From positions 1 through 7,536 of the forward strand of contig JAHFUF010000025.1 in the NCBI GenBank assembly GCA_023265235.1: 7,536 nucleotides of DNA. The letters are read 5' to 3'. Shown in pieces: positions 1 to 6,967 of the stretch. The notes beneath the pieces are model-generated. The model saw nothing but the letters and a program-made list of their open reading frames with translations. It was not told the origin of the DNA and made no database searches. The stretch's first letter is position 1. The number at the start of each line of letters is the position of its first letter. The DNA is from Blastocatellia bacterium (GTDB lineage Bacteria; Acidobacteriota; Blastocatellia; Chloracidobacteriales; JADJPF01). A program made the translations under genes and the position numbers.

Positions 1-115
1 CTCATCATCATTGCTACTATTATTTGTATCATTATTAGCTGCCTCTTTTTGTTTTTTACTTTTGGCAGCTTATATTTTTTTATAACTCTTTTTCAATTCA
101 AAATGTCCAAACTTC

Positions 116-147
116 AGAAGGGCGAACACCTATGTGTTCGCCCTTCT
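116..147. repeat. Perfect palindrome, 14-bp stem, GGGCGAAC family
   Basis: Bases 116-129 and 134-147 are perfectly complementary (14 bp), with the 4-base loop CTAT. The stem is GC-rich in an AT-rich setting and contains GGGCGAAC and its complement GTTCGCCC, the same core as the second palindrome at 165-181. It resembles the short palindromic repeats scattered in many copies between genes of environmental bacteria. It lies 120 bases downstream of the dehydrogenase stop and could end transcription or stabilise a 3' end, but no long T run follows it on either strand. A dispersed-repeat reading is preferred over a terminator reading. Confidence 0.8.
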
Positions 148-164
148 TAAACATCAGACAAAGA

Positions 165-181
165 GGGCGAACAGTTCGCCC
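165..181. repeat. Second palindrome with the same GGGCGAAC core
   Basis: GGGCGAAC (165-172) and GTTCGCCC (174-181) are perfect inverted copies around the single base A173, so a real hairpin would open a pair or two to make its loop. The right flank CTAC differs from that of the first palindrome. The right arm of the first palindrome (136-143) can also pair with the left arm of this one (165-172), so the two can fold either as separate hairpins or as one larger stem around bases 144-164. The shared core, absent from the rest of the window, is what marks the two as one repeat family. Confidence 0.75.
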
Positions 182-266
182 CTACTTTTATGTCATGTTT
201 TATATTTTCATCCGTTTACAAAAAATATTACTTTACCCCTGATAGTGTCTATTTACTAAGGCTCAC

Positions 267-2210
267 TTACTTAACGCTGTAACGTTCCTTAGCCACTTCC
301 ATTACGCCTTGAGCAAACTGTGGGTGGTCGTGCAGAATTCGGTTGAAGTCTACTTTATTGAGCACAAACAAATCACAACTAGTACGAGTTCGTACATTTG
401 CCATACGCGGTGTTGACATCAGTAACGCAACCTCGCCGAAAAAATCGCCGTCCTTTAGTATCTTCATGACCTTTCCAGAATCATCTAGCACCTCAACTTC
501 GCCACGAGCCAACAGATACATTTCGCGGCCTATTTCACCTTTACGGATTATCATCTCGCCTGCCTCGGCCATTCTTGGGCGCAAGGCTTGGATAACTTGA
601 GAAAGGAAAAGCATGTCCCCGTCTTGGAATAGAGCCACTCTTTTCAACAAGTCAGCAGTAACCACTTCAAACCAACGCCTACCATCTCTTTCAACAAGGT
701 TAGAAGCTTCCTTGGGACCCCAACTTCCTCGTGCATAATTTGGGAAGTTTTCTGCTGGAGTAGCTTCCCAGTAATCTAGTAGTGGCTGTGCTACACGCCA
801 AGCGGCCTCAACTAAATCACCACGCGAAAAAAGCGTTGCATCGCCGTGTGAACAAGAATAGAGCATCACTTCATAACCTGTATAACGCGAGGCTTTGAAT
901 GCTTCTGCATAGGAGAAACGCATGTTGACTGGCTGCAACTGGAGCGTGGGGCCTGGTACTTTTGCTTGAAACTGCACTTCGATGCCCTGGTAGGGCTGAA
1001 CGTGAAAGATCAAGCGATTGGCATGGAGTTGCGGGACAGGTGTACCACGAAAGAGTGCTTGTGGTGGTTTCTTAAACTCCACGACAACCTCTGTGCCGCG
1101 CTTCCATAGTGCTTTCCCTGAGCGTAAATAAATAGGTGTACCCTCCCAACGCCAGTTGTCTATATGGAATCGCGCTGCGGCGTATGTTTCAGTTCTGGAT
1201 TCTGAAGGGACATCTTTTTCTTGTCGATAGCCAGCTTTGATAACTGTTCCAGTCTCATCAACTTGAGGGCCGTACTGTCCACGTACTACATAACGTTGAA
1301 CTTCCTCAGGAGTGTAAACCCTTACTGCTTGCAACAGCTTGGCCTTTTCGTTGCGAATCGCATCAGGTTCAAAGGATCCTGGTTGTTCCATGCATAAATA
1401 TGCCAACATTTGGAACATATGGTTCTGCATCATGTCGCGTAGCACACCTGAACTGTCGTAATAGCCGCCACGCGCTCCAACATCAACTTCTTCAGAAACA
1501 TTGAATTGAATATTATCGATGTAATTCTTATTCCACAACGGTTCAAAAATCCCGTTGGAGAAGCGAAAAGCCAGCAAATTCTGTACTGTCTCTTTGCCAA
1601 GGTAGTGATCAACACGATAAATTTGGTTTTCATCCCAATGCGCAAGCACTTCCCTATTAAGTTTGAGTGCCGACTCAAGGTCAGTACCAAAAGGTTTTTC
1701 GACAATGATGCGTCTCCAGCCTTCACTTTCCCGAAAACCAGATTTGTAGAGGTTATCGCAGAGCGGGCCAAAAAAGCGTGGTGCCATAGCAAAGTAGAAA
1801 AGCACATTGCCATTGGTTTTGTACTTCGCGCCAAGATTGGCTACTTCTATCTTCAATTTCTCGAAATAAGTAAGGTCATCGCATTCACCAAACATATAGT
1901 AAAAGCGACTCACCAGTTTATCCCACACATCCTGATCGAATTTCTGACGTGTGTGAAACTTCTTAATGTCCTCGTTCATTTGAGCACGGAATGTTTCGGT
2001 TGTTAATTCCGACCTAGCGTACCCAAATAGTACAAAATTATCAGAAAGTAGCCCATCGCAGGCCAGATTGTAAATGGCTGGTACAAGCAGCCTTTTGGTT
2101 AAGTCTCCTGATGCTCCAAAGATGACCATTACACAGGGTTGACTTGGAAGATCAGTTGTCTGAGATTCAACTCCATAGGAAGATAGAACCTGGGGTTCAG
2201 AGTCAGGCAT
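267..2210 (-). CDS. zwf: Glucose-6-phosphate dehydrogenase with C-terminal cyclic-nucleotide-binding domain
   Basis: This enzyme oxidises glucose 6-phosphate to 6-phosphogluconolactone with NAD(P)+, the entry step of the oxidative pentose phosphate pathway, in the cytoplasm. The protein has 647 residues. The nucleotide-binding loop FGASGDLTKR is at 31-40, EKPFG at 171-175, the active-site signature DHYLGKE at 201-207 (D201, H202, K206), the likely catalytic base H264, YLRSGKAL at 361-368, and the usual C-terminal SWGP element at 496-499. The catalytic part therefore ends near residue 513, a normal family length. Residues about 522-640 are an extra cyclic-nucleotide-binding domain: the phosphate-binding cassette FGEVALL runs from 591, followed by PRMANV (601-606), keeping E593 and R602. 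The ATG is well supported by AGAGGTGAT ending 3 bases upstream. The dehydrogenase call is near certain; that the extra domain binds cAMP or cGMP and controls activity is inference. By hand count the gene is richer in G+C than its neighbours. Confidence 0.97.
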   Translation of the reverse strand: MPDSEPQVLSSYGVESQTTDLPSQPCVMVIFGASGDLTKRLLVPAIYNLACDGLLSDNFVLFGYARSELTTETFRAQMNEDIKKFHTRQKFDQDVWDKLVSRFYYMFGECDDLTYFEKLKIEVANLGAKYKTNGNVLFYFAMAPRFFGPLCDNLYKSGFRESEGWRRIIVEKPFGTDLESALKLNREVLAHWDENQIYRVDHYLGKETVQNLLAFRFSNGIFEPLWNKNYIDNIQFNVSEEVDVGARGGYYDSSGVLRDMMQNHMFQMLAYLCMEQPGSFEPDAIRNEKAKLLQAVRVYTPEEVQRYVVRGQYGPQVDETGTVIKAGYRQEKDVPSESRTETYAAARFHIDNWRWEGTPIYLRSGKALWKRGTEVVVEFKKPPQALFRGTPVPQLHANRLIFHVQPYQGIEVQFQAKVPGPTLQLQPVNMRFSYAEAFKASRYTGYEVMLYSCSHGDATLFSRGDLVEAAWRVAQPLLDYWEATPAENFPNYARGSWGPKEASNLVERDGRRWFEVVTADLLKRVALFQDGDMLFLSQVIQALRPRMAEAGEMIIRKGEIGREMYLLARGEVEVLDDSGKVMKILKDGDFFGEVALLMSTPRMANVRTRTSCDLFVLNKVDFNRILHDHPQFAQGVMEVAKERYSVK

Positions 2211-2213
2211 TTT

Positions 2214-2222
2214 ATCACCTCT
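2214..2222 (-). promoter_or_regulatory. Ribosome binding site of the dehydrogenase gene
   Basis: AGAGGTGAT on the minus strand matches the extended complement of the 16S rRNA 3' end. The GAGG core lies 7 bases before the ATG at 2210, which is strong support for that start. Confidence 0.85.
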
Positions 2223-2308
2223 TCTTAAACTTAAATTTGCTTCTTACTTGGCAACCAAGCGGAAAGATAAAAACATTAAGTAAAGCTATAAGGGAAAACT
2301 TTTGCCCA

Positions 2309-2337
2309 AGTGTACTCTGGCTCCAAAATCAGGTCAA
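2309..2337 (-). promoter_or_regulatory. Candidate sigma-70-type promoter for the dehydrogenase gene
   Basis: On the minus strand TTGACC (2337-2332) stands 17 bases before TACACT (2314-2309). That is 5/6 and 4/6 matches to the classical -35 and -10 boxes at ideal spacing. Transcription would start near 2302 and leave a leader of about 90 bases. The leader includes a 13-base palindrome, CTTGG-N3-CCAAG, at 2247-2259 that could be an operator. The promoter rules of this organism are unknown, so the call is tentative. Confidence 0.4.
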
Positions 2338-2393
2338 GGATCATTGCAGCAAATATGGTTTTAATTATGACATCTGTCCATTTAAACATAACA

Positions 2394-2418
2394 GCCTCAC
2401 CCTAAGCTAGGATGAGGC
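2394..2418 (-). terminator. Probable terminator hairpin of the M16 protease gene
   Basis: GCCTCA (2394-2399) pairs with TGAGGC (2413-2418). After one C/A mismatch, CCTA (2401-2404) pairs with TAGG (2408-2411), closing a 3-base loop. The hairpin lies about 38 bases past the protease stop. Read on the minus strand it is followed by TGTTATGTTT, which is T-rich but not a clean T run, so termination strength is uncertain. It suggests the protease and the dehydrogenase are separate transcription units. Confidence 0.5.
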
Positions 2419-2455
2419 CATGTAATTACTTTATATAAATAAAGTTAATACTTTA

Positions 2456-5278
2456 TTATTCTGGGTTCATAGTCACAACAATACGATTATCTAGTTTTAA
2501 GTATTTTTGAGCAGTTGCCTTAATACTATCGCTAGATAACTCATCAACTAGTTTACGTAAACTAGCTTCAGTCAATTCTTTAGGATCGATTTTATCTATG
2601 TAAACGTTTTGTAAGATCCCTAGCCAATAGGGGTTTTCTTTCTGGTTTCTTTCTATATCTCGTCTTTGTGCTTCTTTAACTTTATTAAGGTCTTCAGGGG
2701 TAAAACCATTTGCCTGGATTTTCTTAATTTCATCATAAGCAGCATTAATTAGTTTTTGAGCGTTTTCTGGAGCACAAGAAAAGTTTATTGATACTTGATA
2801 GCTTTCATAAGGATATCTTGCTATTGAAGCATTAGCTCTAGTACTATAAACACCACCTTTGTCTTCTCTCAAGTTCTCAATTAGTTTAATACTCAAGCCT
2901 TGAGCTAAGGATCTAATTAATGGTTGATCTTTTTTATCTTCTACTGAACCAGTAAAAATAATCGTTACTAGGCTTTTAGGATCTTTACCTTTTTTAAGTT
3001 CTTTTTCTACAATACCAGTAGGAGGACGAATACCTAAGTCCTTAAATGTTTCATTACCTTCTTTAATTGGTAAACTACCTAAATAAAGCTCAAGTAATGG
3101 TTTAGCTTTTTCTATATCAATATTTCCTACAAAAAGAAATTGAAAATCATCTGCGTCAGCAAAACGTTCCTTATAAATTTGGAAAGCTTTGTCTAAATTA
3201 ACTTTATCAAGTTTTTCTGGGTTAAAAATACTGGCTCTAGGATGGTCTTGAGTAAGTACTCTTTGAAGTTCATTTCCATAGTAAAGTTGTGGATTAGCAA
3301 AGAAATTAGCTGCAAAAGATTTAGTTTTAGTTAGAAAAGATTGATATGCTTTTTCATCCTTTCGGGGTTGAGTAAAAAACATGTTTGTTAGTTGTAACAT
3401 TGTTTCAAAATCTTTTGGTGTAGTATTACCTCTTAACCCTTCTGTATAGCGAGTAATAAAAGGAAAAACAGAGGCATTTTTTCCACTAAGAACTTTTTCT
3501 AGGTCAACTTGAGAAAAAGCCCCAATTCCTGCTTGGCTAATAATAGTTGTAGCATAATCAGATGATGGATCATCTTCACCATTATTTAAGGAAGAACCAC
3601 CAAAACTAATAGCAGCCATTTGGATTTGATCATTATTAAAGTCTGTAGGCTTAAGAACAACCTTTATTCCATTGGAAAGAATTAGTTCTTTTGCTCCTAA
3701 AATATCAATATTTGTTTCTTTAACTATTTTACCTGCTTTAGGTAAAGTAGCCATTAAAGCAGCATTTACTTCTTTATAAACATAAGCTTCGGGTTTAAGT
3801 GCTGCCACTTCTTTTAACCAAGTTTTAATGGTACTGTCCCCAATAGCTTTTAGTTCATCTTTTTCTGGGCCAGTAATTGAAACCACTACACTTTCATCTC
3901 TTACCCAACGTTTGATTAATTGATTAACTTCATTAACAGTAATTGTAGGTAAAACTTTTTTCAAAAATGCAAAATCCCATTCTATACTTGGGGTAGGTTG
4001 ATTAGTTAAAAAGCTACGTACATAACGCCCAGCATGTTGAGCAGAAGGGACTTTATCCCTTTCGTTATAATCATTTTCATAAGAAGCTAGTAATTCTTTA
4101 CGATAATTTTCTAGTTCACCAGAGGTAAAACCATGGTCTAGAACTCTTTTATTTTCTGTTAGTAAAGTCCTAAAAGCTTGATCTACTTTCTTTTCACTAG
4201 AAGAAGCAGAAAGAGTATAAGCACTTTTTGTTCTTAAAAATCCACCAAAGCCAGCAAAAGCACCATTAAAAGGCGGATCAGGTTGTTGAGCAATTTCTGA
4301 GAAACGACGGTTTATCATCCCTCTAAACAAATCATAAAGAATATCTCTACGAGCATCAGTGTAGGTAAGAGTCTTTTCATCTGGATGCTTATAAGTCATC
4401 TGCATTTGAGTAAAATTTGCTTCTTTATCAGTAGCAGTAACAGTCAACATTTCTTTATGGTCAGGAATTTCAGCATCTTTTCTTGGACGAGGATTTTCTT
4501 TAGGAGCAATTTGGCTAAAGTGTTCTTTAATTTTGGCTTCCATAGCTACTTCGTCTATGTCACCTACCACTATTACAGCCATAAGATCAGGGCGATACCA
4601 ATCACGGTAAAACCGCCTTACTGTGTCATACTTAAAGCTTTCTAAAATCTCTTTTTTACCTATTGGTAAACGCTCAGCATAACGAGAATTCTTAAAAATT
4701 ACTGGAAAAGTCTTATCACGTATTCTTTGCCCAGCACCAAGGCCAGTTCGCCATTCCTCAATTACTACACCTCGTTCTTTATCAATTTCTGAATCTTCAA
4801 ATGTAACATTATGTGACCAGTCTTCTAGGATTTGAAATCCTTTGTCCATAATGTCTTGTTTATCACTAGGCAAGGTTAAAATATAAACAGTTTCATCAAA
4901 TGAGGTATATGCATTTAGGTGAGCACCAAACTGTACCCCTACTGATTGCAAATAGCTTACTAGTTCGTTTTTCTTAAAGTTTTTAGTACCATTAAAACAC
5001 ATATGTTCAACAAAATGAGCCAGTCCTAGTTGGTCATCATCTTCTTGTAATGAACCTGCATTTACGGCTAAACGTAGCTCTACACGCTTTTCTGGCTTGG
5101 CATTTTTCTGAATGTAATATTTTATCCCGTTAGGTAATACACCTTGTTTAACCCTATAATCCATTGGGATTGGTTGATTAAGGTTTTTTATGTCTATTTC
5201 CTGTGCGTTGGCTACTTTTACAAACATAACCAACAAAAGTAGCAAAGAAAATATTTTTACTTTCTTTAAAGTCTCCAT
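2456..5278 (-). CDS. Secreted M16 family zinc metalloprotease, PqqL-like
   Basis: This is a zinc-dependent protease of the pitrilysin/insulinase family, probably acting on peptides or misfolded proteins in the periplasm; its substrate is unknown. From the ATG at 5278 the protein has 940 residues. Residues 1-25 form a signal peptide (basic start, leucine-rich core) ending in ANA before QEID, a signal peptidase I type site. The zinc motif HFVEH is at 88-92 (H88, E91, H92), with the downstream motif ERGVVIEE holding E168 and the likely third ligand E175. The protein has the normal two-lobe layout: an active M16 domain and inactive partner up to about residue 400, then a second pair beginning near 525. 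The second half has lost HxxEH, as usual, and keeps an R...Y region near 808-832 typical of substrate binding. An in-frame TTG at 5338 would add 20 residues but has no ribosome binding site and would bury the signal peptide, whereas AAAGGG lies 7 bases before the ATG at 5278. No truncation is seen. Confidence 0.95.
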   Translation of the reverse strand: METLKKVKIFSLLLLLVMFVKVANAQEIDIKNLNQPIPMDYRVKQGVLPNGIKYYIQKNAKPEKRVELRLAVNAGSLQEDDDQLGLAHFVEHMCFNGTKNFKKNELVSYLQSVGVQFGAHLNAYTSFDETVYILTLPSDKQDIMDKGFQILEDWSHNVTFEDSEIDKERGVVIEEWRTGLGAGQRIRDKTFPVIFKNSRYAERLPIGKKEILESFKYDTVRRFYRDWYRPDLMAVIVVGDIDEVAMEAKIKEHFSQIAPKENPRPRKDAEIPDHKEMLTVTATDKEANFTQMQMTYKHPDEKTLTYTDARRDILYDLFRGMINRRFSEIAQQPDPPFNGAFAGFGGFLRTKSAYTLSASSSEKKVDQAFRTLLTENKRVLDHGFTSGELENYRKELLASYENDYNERDKVPSAQHAGRYVRSFLTNQPTPSIEWDFAFLKKVLPTITVNEVNQLIKRWVRDESVVVSITGPEKDELKAIGDSTIKTWLKEVAALKPEAYVYKEVNAALMATLPKAGKIVKETNIDILGAKELILSNGIKVVLKPTDFNNDQIQMAAISFGGSSLNNGEDDPSSDYATTIISQAGIGAFSQVDLEKVLSGKNASVFPFITRYTEGLRGNTTPKDFETMLQLTNMFFTQPRKDEKAYQSFLTKTKSFAANFFANPQLYYGNELQRVLTQDHPRASIFNPEKLDKVNLDKAFQIYKERFADADDFQFLFVGNIDIEKAKPLLELYLGSLPIKEGNETFKDLGIRPPTGIVEKELKKGKDPKSLVTIIFTGSVEDKKDQPLIRSLAQGLSIKLIENLREDKGGVYSTRANASIARYPYESYQVSINFSCAPENAQKLINAAYDEIKKIQANGFTPEDLNKVKEAQRRDIERNQKENPYWLGILQNVYIDKIDPKELTEASLRKLVDELSSDSIKATAQKYLKLDNRIVVTMNPE

Positions 5279-5285
5279 GCTATTT

Positions 5286-5291
5286 CCCTTT
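5286..5291 (-). promoter_or_regulatory. Ribosome binding site deciding the M16 protease start
   Basis: AAAGGG on the minus strand lies 7 bases before the ATG at 5278. No comparable site precedes the in-frame TTG at 5338, so this site sets the start at 5278 and places the signal peptide at the N-terminus. Confidence 0.7.
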
Positions 5292-5318
5292 GTGTTTGAA
5301 ATTTTAGCGGATGTAGTA

Positions 5319-5324
5319 ACTATA
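5319..5324 (-). promoter_or_regulatory. Weak candidate -10 box for the M16 protease gene
   Basis: TATAGT on the minus strand matches 5 of 6 bases of a classical -10 box and would give a leader of about 35 bases before the ATG at 5278. There is no good -35 box at 16-18 bases; TTGAAT lies 20 bases away. This is offered only as the best candidate in the stretch. Confidence 0.25.
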
Positions 5325-5357
5325 ACGTACTCCATCAACTATTGATTCAAAATTTTG

Positions 5358-5377
5358 CGCGATTTCAGCAAATCGCG
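5358..5377. repeat. Perfect 8-bp palindrome in the divergent control region
   Basis: CGCGATTT (5358-5365) and AAATCGCG (5370-5377) are perfect inverted copies around a 4-base centre, CAGC. After one G/G mismatch the symmetry continues with TTT (5354-5356) and AAA (5379-5381). It lies 80 bases upstream of the protease ATG and 188 bases upstream of the stress-protein ATG. Its GC-rich outer half stands out from the AT-rich surroundings. It may be an operator for a dimeric regulator of one or both divergent genes, or one copy of a dispersed palindromic repeat. Confidence 0.55.
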
Positions 5378-5553
5378 GAAATATCCCCAACTAGTATTAC
5401 TATCAAGTGCTACTCAAACAGCTACTATATGGCTATTTTCTAGCACTACAAGGCTAAACCACATATGGCATAGTGATTGCTTAATTAGCTTGGTAGTTAA
5501 ACATAAGACATATTTTTAGCACTAGACATTAAAGGCTAAGCATCATAAGCATT

Positions 5554-5562
5554 AAAGGAGGT
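5554..5562 (+). promoter_or_regulatory. Strong ribosome binding site of the stress protein gene
   Basis: AAAGGAGGT is a near-perfect Shine-Dalgarno sequence, with its GGAGG core ending 4 bases before the ATG at 5566. It fixes the start and suggests efficient translation. Confidence 0.9.
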
Positions 5563-5565
5563 AAT

Positions 5566-6915
5566 ATGAAAAGCGAATTATTACCATTAAACTCTGATTA
5601 CAAAGTCAAGCGTATTATGTGGCCAACAAACCTGTCTAAAGAAGCTAAACAAGCACTACTATATGCTATGACATTAGCGCGTGATTTTAGAGCAAAACTT
5701 TTTATTTGCTATTGCGCTGAAGAACCACTCCCTGCTGGTGGTCAAAGAGTTAAAGAGTTACTTACAGAATGGGTAGAAAGTTACCAAAAAAATATAGAGC
5801 CTAAGATAGAATGGGAAGCAATAATTACTGAAGGAAACATTGCTGAATCTGTTACTTGTGCTGCATATGATAAGAAAATTGATTTGATAGTAATGTATGC
5901 AAACCGTCACCCTTACACAGCAGCTTTGTTTGGTTCAAAGGCTGAATCTATCTGTCGTGCGGCTCCTTGTCCAATATTGATTACACATGCTAATGAACAA
6001 TCTTTAGTCGATCCTGATACAAAAAAAACGGACTTAGCACGAGTACTAGTAGCTTATAATTTTTCCAAATATTCTAGATATTCTCTTTTGTATGCATTAG
6101 GTCTAGCTAAAATTTACAATTGTGAAATTCACTTACTCCATGTAGCAGAAAAAGCTAATGAGGATTTAGAGAAACTAGCCAAAAAATTAAGAGATACGCT
6201 CCCACCAGAGACTACAGACAAAATCAAATATGTTGTTATTCAAGGAAAGCCTTACAATGAAATATTAAATTATGCTGAAAAACACAAAATAGACTTAATT
6301 TGTGTTGATACTTGTGATGCTAGTTTTTCACCTTCAGTTTTTTCTTCTACTAACTCACTTTTATTTGGCTCTACCACCGACAGGCTTTTGCGTAAGTCCT
6401 CTTGTCCTATTTTAGTAGTAAGACCCTTTACTATTGAACAAGAAAAAATTAACTCAGAGGCTTTTTCAGAGGCTTTTAAAGTCCTAGTTGCTACAGATGG
6501 TTCATCATTTGCTGAGGCAGCAGTTAATTATGCTGCAACTTGGAATTGGCCAGCAAATACTGAGTTTAGGGTGGTAAATGTTATTGAGCCATTATCTAGT
6601 TTAGGGCCACCAACTACTCATTATAAAATGGCGTCAGATTTGTTAAATGCTTCTCAGGATTTAGTAACAACAGCCGCGTCAAAGTTGCGTGATAAAAAAT
6701 GGAAAGCCTCTCACCATGTTAGAGGGGGTTTTGCCGCAGATGAAATAATTAGCGAAGCAAAAGAATGGGGGGCAGATTTAATAATTATTGGCACACATGG
6801 CCGTAGAGGAATTTCACGCTTTCTCTTAGGCTCAGTAGCTGAAAACGTAACAGTCCATGCACCATGTTCAGTAACACTAGTAAAACATCCTATATCAAGC
6901 TTAAAGGCTAGCTAA
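5566..6915 (+). CDS. Universal stress protein with three tandem Usp domains
   Basis: This is a cytoplasmic universal stress (UspA-type) protein of 449 residues, against about 140-150 for a single-domain Usp and about 280-320 for the common two-domain form. Three repeats can be seen: about 13-142 (KRIMWPTN start, PCPILIT end), about 158-287 (RVLVAYN start, CPILVVRP end) and about 304-441 (FKVLVATDGS start, PCSVTLVKH end). Only the third keeps the canonical nucleotide motif G-x2-G-x9-G-S: G409, G412, G422, S423, with acidic D311 in its first loop. In domain 1 the motif has decayed to YANR with GS left at 123-124. In domain 2 the loop is longer and only GST (268-270) remains. The first two domains probably serve in folding, dimer formation or regulation while the third binds ATP; that division is inference. 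The gene is divergent from the M16 protease and has no partner gene following closely. The family call is secure; the exact role is unknown. Confidence 0.93.
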   Translation: MKSELLPLNSDYKVKRIMWPTNLSKEAKQALLYAMTLARDFRAKLFICYCAEEPLPAGGQRVKELLTEWVESYQKNIEPKIEWEAIITEGNIAESVTCAAYDKKIDLIVMYANRHPYTAALFGSKAESICRAAPCPILITHANEQSLVDPDTKKTDLARVLVAYNFSKYSRYSLLYALGLAKIYNCEIHLLHVAEKANEDLEKLAKKLRDTLPPETTDKIKYVVIQGKPYNEILNYAEKHKIDLICVDTCDASFSPSVFSSTNSLLFGSTTDRLLRKSSCPILVVRPFTIEQEKINSEAFSEAFKVLVATDGSSFAEAAVNYAATWNWPANTEFRVVNVIEPLSSLGPPTTHYKMASDLLNASQDLVTTAASKLRDKKWKASHHVRGGFAADEIISEAKEWGADLIIIGTHGRRGISRFLLGSVAENVTVHAPCSVTLVKHPISSLKAS

Positions 6916-6967
6916 AACTAAAACTATAGTGTTGGTAATGGGCTTTGCTATTAAAATAGTTTAGATA

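Larger units (their letters stand above)
1..266. other. Left-edge stretch without a proven gene
   Basis: No gene can be firmly called here. Bases 1-90 are strongly T-rich on the plus strand. Two plus frames are open from the window edge and read as hydrophobic, membrane-helix-like peptides, one stopping at TAA 83-85 and one at TAA 148-150; either could be the tail of a membrane protein convergent with the dehydrogenase. On the minus strand an ATG at 32-30 follows AGAGG (46-42) with 9 bases between and opens ten codons (M I Q I I V A M M M) running out of the window, so it could instead be the start of a gene downstream of the dehydrogenase. T-rich DNA gives hydrophobic readings by chance, so none of these is annotated as a gene. 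Bases 116-181 hold two palindromic repeats, listed separately. Bases 182-266 are AT-rich, with no convincing intrinsic terminator next to the dehydrogenase stop. Confidence 0.5.

Noticed and set aside
343..600. Plus-strand open frame inside the dehydrogenase gene
   Set aside because: It lies antisense to a well-supported conserved coding region and its peptide has no recognisable domain.
1430..2006. Open frames on both strands within the dehydrogenase gene (1430-1834 minus, 1506-2006 plus)
   Set aside because: They overlap the conserved catalytic domain in other frames and show no family motif; they are shadows of real coding sequence.
2144..2410. Plus-strand open frame over the dehydrogenase start and the intergenic region
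   Set aside because: It has no good ribosome binding site or recognisable motif, and it runs through the promoter and terminator region of the minus-strand genes.
4385..4645. Plus-strand open frame inside the protease gene
   Set aside because: It is antisense to conserved M16 sequence and has no recognisable domain.
5279..5338. N-terminal extension of the M16 protease from an in-frame TTG at 5338
   Set aside because: It has no ribosome binding site, and it would place 20 non-hydrophobic residues before a clear signal peptide. The ATG at 5278 has AAAGGG at good spacing.
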